Source: an uncultured Clostridia bacterium (GTDB taxonomy: Bacteria; Bacillota; Clostridia; Oscillospirales; Oscillospiraceae). From it: a DNA stretch of 64,000 bases. The notes beneath the pieces are model-generated. The model did not search any database and was not told where the DNA came from. It saw only the letters and a program-made list of their open reading frames with translations. The stretch is taken from assembly GCA_945876285.1 (NCBI GenBank), contig CAMCNO010000006.1:1-64000 (forward strand), read 5' to 3'. Positions within the stretch are counted from its first letter, which is position 1, and every line of letters starts with the position of its first letter. Below are positions 7,669 through 14,937 of the stretch, piece after piece. The translations under genes were made by a program, and so were the position numbers.

Positions 7669-9804
7669 TCAGCCGCCAGGAGTGGGGCTGGTCACAGAAT
7701 AATAACCGTCGGAATCAGGGCCGGACCGAGTACCGCTGAACATTTTATAGAGAATACCGGAGTCTTTTGCCCTCAACACGACATTATTATCATTGCCGTC
7801 AGCGTTTCCAAATGTAGCATTACCGGAAACAGGAAGCGCCTGAATCTCATCCCCCGTCGCCGTAATGACGGCACTGCCGAAAATGTTGACCGTGGCTTGG
7901 CCGGTATTTTGGATACCATAGTCATAGCCATCCACGGCGCCGCCGGACACCGTGACACTGCCGGATTCAGCTTGGATGGCGGTTCCGATGCTGCTGGTGA
8001 CCGTACCGCCGGAGATGCTGACCGTGCCGCCGCTTACATGGATGGGGAAGCCCTTCGTACTGGTGACGGTGCCTCTGTTCAGCGTCAGGGAGCCGCTGGA
8101 AACCAGGATGGTGTCGAAACCCACGTCATATTCGTCGGCGGGCTGGGCGGAGGTCAGCTTGCCCTTCTGGTCATCAGAGGAGTCCTTGATGGTGAAGGTT
8201 GCATTGAGGCCTAATCCATCCACTCCGCCAACGTACAGAGCGGCATTCAGTTCAGCGGTGCGGCCGTTCAGGTCCAGCGTCACATTGGACACGTTGACGT
8301 TGCCTCCCGGTAGAGTGCCATCCACGCCTTGCGATTCTTTCTTGCCCAGCAGGGTCACAGTGGTATCCGCATACCAGCCGGGCATTTCCCCGGCAGGCGC
8401 CAGCCAGCACACAAAGCCGTCGTCATTTCCCACCATGGCGTAGAGCTGGTCCCTGCGATGTTCCGTGTAGGTGCCGCCCATGCAGATGAGCTGTCCCATC
8501 TCTGTTACGGCAAAATCGCCGCTGTTTTCAAAGCTGCCCATCAGCTGAATGCTGCCGAAGCGGGTGCCATCGTCCGTCGAATCAGTGGCTGCCATGAAGG
8601 TGACGGTGCCGGTGTTTGTCAGGGTGCCCGTTACCTCCAGACGGCCCGCCAGCTCCAGCGTGCCGCTGTTGTTCAGGGAGCCCTCCACGAAAAGGAACTG
8701 ATCCGCTCCCACTGTAAAGGTTCCGGACTGAATGACCAGCGTCTGACCGGACGGCACCGTGCAATCGCTGGTCAGGGTAATATCCGCAGTTATGTTAATG
8801 GGCGTTAGACCGGCCTCCAGAGCCGCCACCAGTTCCTCTTCCGATGTCACGGAAGGGGGATCCGGCTCCGTGGGAGGCGTTTCCGGTTCCGTGGGAGGCG
8901 TTTCCGGCTCCGTGGGAGGCGTTTCCGGCTCCGCGGGCGGCACATAGGGCTCGTCGTCATCGTCATCATCGTCCTCCACCGGGCTCTGGAATACCTGATC
9001 CACGTCATCGGCCGCGATCTTGTTCAGGTCTTGCTGGATCTTTTGATTCGCCGCGTTGGCGGACGCCTGCTCGTTTTCCAGGCGAGTCCAGGCGTCCCCG
9101 ATGATCGCCGGGACGGAAAGCTGAGACTTTGCTGCAATTTTCTGCTGCAAAGCAGGATTCTTTTCCACCTCAACGGCCACAAAGCCGGGAACCTGCTTCT
9201 CCTGCAAGTTCGTTACGGTCAGCGTCATCTGCCTGCCGGCCTGGTCGAGCCCCTTCAGGGTCGCCGTGGCGGTCTGGCCGCTAGTGATGGTCGCCTGCCG
9301 CATCTGGCCGGTGGCGGGCTCCGAGCTGGTGACCGTCAGCGTACCCTCCAGCAAATGGACGCGGGAGGTGAAGCGGTTTGTCACTTCAACCCAGCCGGAG
9401 GTACCCCGGACGCCGGTGACCATGGTGGAGGTGCGGATATTCAGGCTCTCGTCCTTATCCACCGGGGCCGAAACATTGAAGAACAGCTTTCCGGCGGTGG
9501 CCGTCAGCTCCAGCTTTTTGCCGGACTTCTGCACCTCGGCCTTGCTGGAGGCGTCCAGCTTCACGGCCTTGGTGCTGTCCAGGCTCACATAGGCGTAGCT
9601 GTCCTTCTCCGTGGAGATGGTATAGCCGCTGTACAGCCGCATCCCCTTGGTGACGGTCACGCTCTTGCCGGAGGCATTGCTCACCGACACGGTGCCCTCC
9701 GTCTTCTCCAGCCGCAGCGTGGCGGCGGTCTCCGCTGCCGCTGCCGGAAGCGCCAGGCTCCACAGCAGCAGGAGCGACATCAGAATGGACAGCATTTTTT
9801 TCAT
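7669..9804 (-). CDS. secreted FecR-domain protein with beta-helix C-terminus
   Basis: A 711-residue exported protein. The signal peptide is MKKMLSILMSLLLLWSLALP. A FecR domain spans about residues 30-150 (GTVSVSNASGKSVTVTKGM, then TSTMVTGVRGTSGWVEV). A helical stretch, an acidic run of seven Asp, and a Pro/Glu/Thr linker of 7-residue TEPETPP repeats follow. The second half is rich in short Gly/Ser/Thr/Val rungs (VSGGTVSISGGTVTSS) typical of a right-handed beta-helix. I chose the ATG at 9804, preceded by GGAGGAAGCAAT, over the ORF-track start at 9819. It overlaps the HD-GYP stop by ATGA. No SLH domain or sortase motif was seen, so wall attachment is unclear. Confidence 0.85.
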   Translation of the reverse strand: MKKMLSILMSLLLLWSLALPAAAAETAATLRLEKTEGTVSVSNASGKSVTVTKGMRLYSGYTISTEKDSYAYVSLDSTKAVKLDASSKAEVQKSGKKLELTATAGKLFFNVSAPVDKDESLNIRTSTMVTGVRGTSGWVEVTNRFTSRVHLLEGTLTVTSSEPATGQMRQATITSGQTATATLKGLDQAGRQMTLTVTNLQEKQVPGFVAVEVEKNPALQQKIAAKSQLSVPAIIGDAWTRLENEQASANAANQKIQQDLNKIAADDVDQVFQSPVEDDDDDDDEPYVPPAEPETPPTEPETPPTEPETPPTEPDPPSVTSEEELVAALEAGLTPINITADITLTSDCTVPSGQTLVIQSGTFTVGADQFLFVEGSLNNSGTLELAGRLEVTGTLTNTGTVTFMAATDSTDDGTRFGSIQLMGSFENSGDFAVTEMGQLICMGGTYTEHRRDQLYAMVGNDDGFVCWLAPAGEMPGWYADTTVTLLGKKESQGVDGTLPGGNVNVSNVTLDLNGRTAELNAALYVGGVDGLGLNATFTIKDSSDDQKGKLTSAQPADEYDVGFDTILVSSGSLTLNRGTVTSTKGFPIHVSGGTVSISGGTVTSSIGTAIQAESGSVTVSGGAVDGYDYGIQNTGQATVNIFGSAVITATGDEIQALPVSGNATFGNADGNDNNVVLRAKDSGILYKMFSGTRSGPDSDGYYSVTSPTPGG
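8860..8942 (-). repeat. 21-bp tandem repeat coding TEPETPP
   Basis: Between three and four copies of a 21-bp unit (GGCTCCGTGGGAGGCGTTTCC on the plus strand) encode the Pro/Glu/Thr linker of the FecR protein. Copies differ by one or two bases. Copy number could change by slippage and would alter linker length. Confidence 0.8.
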
Positions 9805-11252
9805 ATTGCTTCCTCCCACGCCCTGCTTTCCTCAAACAGGGCCAGTATTTCTTCGTCCAGGCTCCCCTCCCGCACCATGCTGTGCAGGATGGCGAGGGCC
9901 TTTTCCACCGGCATCGGTGGCTTGTAGGGACGGTCCCGGGCGGTCAGCGCGTCGAACACATCCAGGATGGTCAGCAGCCGCACCTCCCGGGGCAGGGACT
10001 CCGCCGTCCGGTGGTCGGGATAGCCCGTGCCGTTGAGCAGCTCATGGTGGGCGGCGGCCCACTCCGGCACCTGGGCATATTGCCTGGGAAACGCCACCTG
10101 CTCCAGAATGCGGGCGGTGGCGGTGACATGGCCCTCCATCACGGCCCGCTCGGCGGCGGTAAGGGTGCCCTTGCGGACGGTCAGGCAGACCCGTTCCTTC
10201 TCTGTCAGCCAGGGACGGGCTTCGCCATTTTCATCGGTATAGGTCCGCTTTGCCAGGTCCTCGATGGCGGCGATGCTCTCATCCGGCAGGAACCCGGCGG
10301 TGTTGGCCTTGCGGATCAAAGCCAGGGCCTCCTCCCGCTCCGCCGTTCTTGCGGAAAACGCGGCTTCATCCAGGCGGCCCTCCAGCAGGGCGATGCGATC
10401 CAGCAGGGCCATGATGGCAAACCGGCTTTCCACCCGCTCCAGGGCGGGACCCAGGCGGGTGGCCTTGTCCATGACCTCCAGCGGGACCACCAGTTTGCCG
10501 ACGTCATGGAGCCACACGCTCAGCAGGAAGGAGCGGCGGCGGTCGGTGTCAAAGCTCCAGTCGTTCCCGGTGCGCTCCAGCCAATCCAGGAACCGGGCGG
10601 CATATTTCACCATATTGCGGGTGTGGTTGGCATTGTACGGCGTGCGCTGGTCGATGGCGGTGGACAGTGCGCCTACCAGGGAGTCCATCAGTTCGGTGAT
10701 CTGCTCGGCGTACTGCATATTCGTCAGGCTGATAGCCGCCTGGGAGGCCAGCGCGGTGACCAGCGGTTCCATTTCAGGGATGAAGTCCGTGGGCTGCCCG
10801 GCCTCCGTCAGCGCGTTGATGAGCTGCAGCACACCGATGAGCCCGCCCCTGTCGTTGGTCAGGGGCACCACCAGCATGGAGCGGGTATGGTATCCGGTCA
10901 TGGCGTCGTACCGCCGGGCACCGGAGAAGTCAAATTCCCGGTCCTGATGGACGTCCGGCACATTGATGAGACGGTTTTCCAGCACCGCTCTGGCGCAGAC
11001 GTGGGACGGCTTCAGCGGCACCGGCGGCAGAGTGATGGGGGCGTCGTGTCCCCCCTGGCGCAGGCCGAAAGACCGGGTCACCATGCGGCAGAAGTGGAGG
11101 CCGTCTTCCTCCAGCAGGTACAGCGTGCCGCCGTCGCAGACGGTGAGATCCATGGCGGTGTCCAGGATACGGGATAGCAGCGCCTCCCGATCCCGCTCCG
11201 CCGACAGAGCGGCGCAGATATCCAACAGTGTCTGCATGTGCTGTGCGGTCAT
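9801..11252 (-). CDS. GAF and HD-GYP domain phosphodiesterase
   Basis: A 483-residue cytoplasmic protein. A GAF sensor (about residues 15-165) is followed by an HD-GYP hydrolase (about 195-475), a family that degrades cyclic di-GMP or related cyclic dinucleotides. The HD motif is WLHDVGKLVVP, the later His motif is HHELLNGTGYP, and the lid is DVFDALTARDRPYK. About 130 residues are inserted between the HD and GYP motifs, more than in a minimal HD-GYP domain. The start at 11252 follows GGAGGTCTTTTT; the longer ORF-track start lies inside the upstream gene. It overlaps the upstream gene by ATGA. Its place beside an adenylate cyclase suggests crosstalk between cAMP and a cyclic dinucleotide (inference). 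Confidence 0.88.
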   Translation of the reverse strand: MTAQHMQTLLDICAALSAERDREALLSRILDTAMDLTVCDGGTLYLLEEDGLHFCRMVTRSFGLRQGGHDAPITLPPVPLKPSHVCARAVLENRLINVPDVHQDREFDFSGARRYDAMTGYHTRSMLVVPLTNDRGGLIGVLQLINALTEAGQPTDFIPEMEPLVTALASQAAISLTNMQYAEQITELMDSLVGALSTAIDQRTPYNANHTRNMVKYAARFLDWLERTGNDWSFDTDRRRSFLLSVWLHDVGKLVVPLEVMDKATRLGPALERVESRFAIMALLDRIALLEGRLDEAAFSARTAEREEALALIRKANTAGFLPDESIAAIEDLAKRTYTDENGEARPWLTEKERVCLTVRKGTLTAAERAVMEGHVTATARILEQVAFPRQYAQVPEWAAAHHELLNGTGYPDHRTAESLPREVRLLTILDVFDALTARDRPYKPPMPVEKALAILHSMVREGSLDEEILALFEESRAWEEAI

Positions 11253-12055
11253 AAAAAGACCTCCTCTCCGGCACGGGCAAACGCGCAATTGGGGTGGATG
11301 CGGCGCAGCTCCTCCGCCGCGCCGTCCAGCAGGGCATCTGTATGGGAGGGGTCGTGGTGGATGACCCGGACCTGTTTGGCACCGCAGTCCCGGCCCAGCC
11401 GGGCCACGGCGGTCCAGGTGCTGTGGCCGTAGCCCGCGTGAGCGGGCCACTCAGCGTCGCTGTACTGCCCGTCGCACAAAAGCAGGTCGCAGTCCCGGGC
11501 AAACTCCGTCAGCGCGGGGAGCAGGCCGTCCGTCAGGGTGCAGTCCGTGGCAAATACCACGCGGTATCCTCCCCCGGTAAGCCGCATCAGGGTCACCCCG
11601 CCGGGATGGACGCCCCCCATCGTGTTCACGGCGATATCCCCCAGTTCCAGATGCGTGGGCAAATCGTAAAAAGCAGGTTGAGACAGCAATTTCTCCGGAC
11701 CGATGGGCCACAGGGGCGGAGACATCAGGGCACGGACCTGCGCCTCCGCGTCCTGGCCGTTCCGCTGGGCGGCATAGATTTCCATTTGAAGATCCGTCCG
11801 AGAGAGCAGAGGGCACATGGGCAGGCCCAGCAGGTGGTCTGCGTGGGGGTGGCTCAACAGCAGTGAGATACGGCGTTCTCCTTCCTGCAGAGGCGGAATA
11901 TCCAGCAGGCCGGTGCCCGCGTCCAAAACCACAGTCTGTCCCGCCAGCCGGACCAGAACGCAGGTGGTGGCGCCTCCGTAGCGCTGAAAATCCCTGCCGC
12001 TGACAGGAACGGAGCCTCTTGCTCCCAGGATGGCAACAGATGCACCTTGCCTCAT
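11249..12055 (-). CDS. metallo-beta-lactamase-fold phosphodiesterase-like hydrolase
   Basis: A 268-residue metallo-hydrolase. The N-terminus ILGARGSVPVSG and the ligand motif SHPHADHLLGLP resemble RNase Z / cyclic-nucleotide phosphodiesterase-like members of the fold. Further metal ligands are probably GGVHPGG, FATDCTL and the final IHHDPSHTD. It is the first gene of the operon, with its own promoter at 12087-12115. One possibility is that it hydrolyses the cAMP made by the cyclase encoded downstream, balancing synthesis and breakdown; this is inference, since the fold covers many substrates. Confidence 0.8.
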   Translation of the reverse strand: MRQGASVAILGARGSVPVSGRDFQRYGGATTCVLVRLAGQTVVLDAGTGLLDIPPLQEGERRISLLLSHPHADHLLGLPMCPLLSRTDLQMEIYAAQRNGQDAEAQVRALMSPPLWPIGPEKLLSQPAFYDLPTHLELGDIAVNTMGGVHPGGVTLMRLTGGGYRVVFATDCTLTDGLLPALTEFARDCDLLLCDGQYSDAEWPAHAGYGHSTWTAVARLGRDCGAKQVRVIHHDPSHTDALLDGAAEELRRIHPNCAFARAGEEVFL

Positions 12056-12086
12056 TCCAGCATCACACTCCCCTTATCTTTATCAC

Positions 12087-12115
12087 ATCATATCATAAGC
12101 AAAACGTCCTTGCAA
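12087..12115 (-). promoter_or_regulatory. SigA-type promoter of the signalling operon
   Basis: On the minus strand TTGCAA, a 17-base spacer and TATGAT lie about 30 bases upstream of the metallo-hydrolase start. The T/A-rich region from 12056 to 12316 separates this operon from the divergent LytTR gene. Confidence 0.65.
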
Positions 12116-12316
12116 TCAATCCCGGCAAATCATATTGTATTTTGACTGAATTCGCCATTTTTAACCAGCATTTTCAGGAATTCTCCCACCTATATGTGGT
12201 GAGATGAATTGCTTCTGTACAAGGTTGCTGAAGATAAGTCTATCACCCGACCGGATAATGGGAGATGGAGTTGTACTGCTTTTTCCTTTTGCGGGGCGTT
12301 TCAAAGGAGGGAGGGC

Positions 12317-13114
12317 TTGGAATTGCTGGAATCAAAACATCTTTCAATCATTTCAAATGGAAAGAACCTTGTGCTTGACAGCGACACGATCCTTTATGTG
12401 CTTATGAACAAAAAAATCGCTGAGATCCATGTGGCTGGCGGTAAAACCTACAATACGAGAATGACGCTGGGGGAACTGGAAGAAAAGCTGGGGGAGGGAT
12501 TCCTTAAAATCCATCGGGGATGTATCGTGTCTGTGATGGCGGTCCATGGTATTTCCGATAAGGTCGATCTCAGCAACGGGGAATCGCTGAGCTACACGAC
12601 GCGGAAGAGAAAGCAAATCATTGCCCGGTTTCTTTCCCAACAGGAGTCTATGATCCGAAGCTTCGATAGCTCTGACACTCCCGCCGCATCGGCGGAGTAC
12701 CACAGACATTACAGCGTATTCGACGCACTGCCCTTCGCGTTCACAGATATCGAGATGGTCTTTAATGAAGAAAAACGCGCGGTGGACTGGATCTTCCGGT
12801 ATGCCAATCCCGCCTTTGCAAAGCTGGAAAAACAGCCCCTGGAACAGCTGGTGGGCAGCTCCTTCGGCAGCCTGTTCAGCAACATGGATTCCAAATGGCT
12901 GCGCGCCTATGAGCGTGCAGCGCTCTATCATGAGGTGCTGGAGGTCATTGACTACAGTCCGGAGATCGATACCTATTTGAAGATCATCTGCTTTCCCACC
13001 TTCAAGGGTCATTGCGGATGTATTCTTTTTGAACTCTCAGAGATCACGTTGGTTCAAAACAGCAGCGATGCGCAAAAGGCATTGATGCTCTATCTGGAAA
13101 AAGCGGAAAAATGA
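12317..13114 (+). CDS. LytTR DNA-binding regulator with PAS domain
   Basis: A 265-residue transcription regulator. An N-terminal LytTR DNA-binding domain (about residues 5-105) shows GELEEKLGEGFLKIHRGCIV. A PAS-like sensor (about 130-250) shows WIFRYANPAFAKLEKQPLEQ and LVGSSFGSLF. The order is reversed from the usual response regulators: there is no receiver domain, so the signal probably enters through PAS. I chose a TTG start at 12317 because AAAGGAGG sits just upstream; the ORF-track start would be 36 residues longer with no ribosome site. It is transcribed away from the signalling operon and could control it. Start codon is uncertain. Confidence 0.78.
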   Translation: MELLESKHLSIISNGKNLVLDSDTILYVLMNKKIAEIHVAGGKTYNTRMTLGELEEKLGEGFLKIHRGCIVSVMAVHGISDKVDLSNGESLSYTTRKRKQIIARFLSQQESMIRSFDSSDTPAASAEYHRHYSVFDALPFAFTDIEMVFNEEKRAVDWIFRYANPAFAKLEKQPLEQLVGSSFGSLFSNMDSKWLRAYERAALYHEVLEVIDYSPEIDTYLKIICFPTFKGHCGCILFELSEITLVQNSSDAQKALMLYLEKAEK

Positions 13115-13334
13115 CGGTTTTAAGGAATGGAACCGTTTATCATACCGGGAATCGCCGCATACCTGCACCTGTGACCCTTTCTTAGATCCTAAGAGAGGAC
13201 ATGGTGGGGTGTGCGGCTGTTTTCATGTCGTTTCACGCCATAATGATGTTGTTTGGTTCCAATCTTATTGAAAATAACAGTACACGGTAAATAACCCGTA
13301 CCTGTAATGAGGATCCGAAAAGTAGGATAATGGA

Positions 13335-13374
13335 GTCGCCACACGTAAATAGAAGTCTGTCAACGTGTGGCGAC
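13335..13374. repeat. 12-bp perfect inverted repeat
   Basis: GTCGCCACACGT and ACGTGTGGCGAC flank a 16-nt loop, 25 bases upstream of a small ORF with a ribosome site. No T tract follows. It may be a regulatory hairpin or the end of a small element. Confidence 0.5.
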
Positions 13375-13399
13375 ACCAACTACATCGGAGGCGCAGAAA

Positions 13400-13519
13400 A
13401 TGACGGTACTCCAAGCCATCGGATCGGGAGTATTTCTCTCGATTGATGCAACTCTGCCCATCGAAAAAACAACGGCTGATGGACTGTACTTAAAACAGTC
13501 CATCAGCCGCATTTTTTGA
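13400..13519 (+). CDS. possible 39-residue small protein
   Basis: ATG at 13400 is preceded by GGAGG at a spacing of 8 and opens 39 codons (MTVLQAIGSGVFLSIDATLP...). The protein has a weakly hydrophobic first half and a polar tail. The last codons lie inside the terminator hairpin at 13474, and the stop falls in its T run. I do not recognise a family. The compact unit of hairpin, ribosome site, short ORF and terminator could be a real small gene or a degenerate remnant. Confidence 0.35.
   Translation: MTVLQAIGSGVFLSIDATLPIEKTTADGLYLKQSISRIF
13474..13517 (+). terminator. intrinsic terminator
   Basis: GGCTGATGGACTGT pairs perfectly with ACAGTCCATCAGCC (14 bp), followed by GCATTTTTT. It ends transcription from the LytTR gene or the small ORF. 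Confidence 0.85.
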
Positions 13520-13706
13520 CCCTTTTTATTATAGCCGATCCCGGTCCATGGTTTCGGAAATTGCGCTGTCAAGAGTTATGCGTAAATCCGTTTACAGATA
13601 TAAAACAGAAGTTATCCGCCTGCGCTGTGATTTGCAACGCCGTTTCTGCCCGCTGCTCCGGGAGCGCCCGCCGGCTCGTCCTGATATATGCTGCCGTGCC
13701 GCAGCG

Positions 13707-14747
13707 TCAGATGTCCGCCTGCTCCGGCGCACGTTGGGGGGCGGACTGACGGAATACGATCTCCGGCTGAACTGTCAGACTGCGGGGGTCGGTCAGATGC
13801 CCCGCGGCGTAGTCAATAGCCAGGGAGAGACAGTGCTCCATGATCTCCCTTGTGCGCAGGTCTACCACGGTCATGGGCGGGCAGCTGCGGGCAAAGAGCC
13901 GCTGCGGCCCCGTGCTGACCGCGAGCACCTGCACTTCCTCGCCCACGCGGATGCCCGCTTCATACAATGCACCGAGGATACCGAGACCCACCATGTCATA
14001 GGCACAGAGGATCACGTGGGTCAGACGGTCTGCCCGCACAAGCTCACAGCCCAGCTCGTAGCCGTCGTCCACACGGTTGGCACAATAGAGCGTATGACCG
14101 GACGGCTCCCAGTCATGGGCGCGCAGAATCTCCACCATGTGTTCGCTGCGGGAAGTAAGTCCATAGTAGTCCACGGTGTTCATCACAATGGTGATGTCCG
14201 TGCCGCCGCAGCGGGCGGCGTGTTCCGCGGCAAGGCGCGCGGCTTCCATGTGGTCCACCGAAACGGAGGCGTATCCAGGCAGACTGCGGTTGAACAGAAC
14301 AGACGGCACTACGGGGGGATGGCTCTCCAGCCACGTCAGGTCCTCCTTCTGGCCCGCCACAAAGAGCATGGCATCGCAGGGGGGCGCCTGCCCCTGGAGC
14401 TGGTCGCCCAGATGGCCCTGGTCGTAGGGACGGATGGAGATGTTCACCGGAACGGTGGCCTTGGATAAGGCGTTGTTCAGCCCCTGGGTGAGCGGCGGCA
14501 TACACATCTCAAAGTCCCGCCGGGGCCAGTAGACCGCCACCACCGGCGGCGCGGCGGTGGGTTGGGGCACGGCGGGGGCCGATTTGCGGCGCTTGCGGGG
14601 CACGTAGCCCAGCTCCGCTGCCGTCTTTTGCACAAGAGCCTGTGTATCCGCCGAGATGCGGCGTTTTTCCCCCTGTCCGCTGAGAACGTAGGAGACGGTG
14701 GAGACAGAAACGCCGCATTTTTCAGCAATGTCATAGATGGTGACCAT
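13707..14747 (-). CDS. LacI-family transcriptional regulator
   Basis: A 346-residue repressor-type protein. The N-terminal helix-turn-helix and hinge read TIYDIAEKCGVSVSTVSYVL, then LVQKTAAELGYVPRKR. The rest is a periplasmic-binding-protein-like effector domain (VVAVYWPRRDFEM, then GYASVSVDHMEAARLAAEHA). A short Ala/Pro-rich linker separates the two. It is divergent from the pyruvate:ferredoxin oxidoreductase gene, so it may regulate that gene; no sugar gene is adjacent to suggest the usual carbohydrate inducer. Confidence 0.9.
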   Translation of the reverse strand: MVTIYDIAEKCGVSVSTVSYVLSGQGEKRRISADTQALVQKTAAELGYVPRKRRKSAPAVPQPTAAPPVVAVYWPRRDFEMCMPPLTQGLNNALSKATVPVNISIRPYDQGHLGDQLQGQAPPCDAMLFVAGQKEDLTWLESHPPVVPSVLFNRSLPGYASVSVDHMEAARLAAEHAARCGGTDITIVMNTVDYYGLTSRSEHMVEILRAHDWEPSGHTLYCANRVDDGYELGCELVRADRLTHVILCAYDMVGLGILGALYEAGIRVGEEVQVLAVSTGPQRLFARSCPPMTVVDLRTREIMEHCLSLAIDYAAGHLTDPRSLTVQPEIVFRQSAPQRAPEQADI

Positions 14748-14769
14748 GGCGACCTCCGGTGGCTTTTAA

Positions 14770-14794
14770 TTTGTTGAGCAGCCTTTTGTTAAGC
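14770..14794 (-). promoter_or_regulatory. direct repeat upstream of the LacI gene
   Basis: TTTGTTGAGC and TTTGTTAAGC are spaced 15 bases apart in the region shared by lacI-type gene and nifJ. Such a pair could be a regulator site. LacI proteins usually bind palindromes, so the owner is uncertain. Confidence 0.3.
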
Positions 14795-14841
14795 ATACCG
14801 CCGATGGCGAAAAAAATCAAGGGGAACCTGCTTTTCTTCGC

Positions 14842-14870
14842 TTGACAACAGCCTTCCCACGTGCCATTAT
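14842..14870 (+). promoter_or_regulatory. promoter of the PFOR gene
   Basis: TTGACA, a 17-base spacer and CATTAT lie about 65 bases before the chosen start. The short palindromic motif AGCTAAAATATTGAGCT lies just downstream, between the promoter and the ribosome site, where a repressor could act. Confidence 0.65.
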
Positions 14871-14937
14871 AAGACTATAATGGCTTAATAAAGCTAAAAT
14901 ATTGAGCTAATTTGAGCAAATGAGGGGAATGACTGGT

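Noticed and set aside
6104-7702. 532-residue plus-strand ORF
   Set aside because: Antisense shadow of the CHASE2 cyclase gene.
8860-8942. CRISPR-like 21-bp repeats
   Set aside because: They are adjacent coding repeats of a Pro/Glu/Thr linker, with no spacers.
11249-11450. N-terminal extension of the HD-GYP gene in the ORF track
   Set aside because: It lies entirely within the metallo-hydrolase gene in another frame; the ATG at 11252 has a good ribosome site and overlaps the upstream stop.
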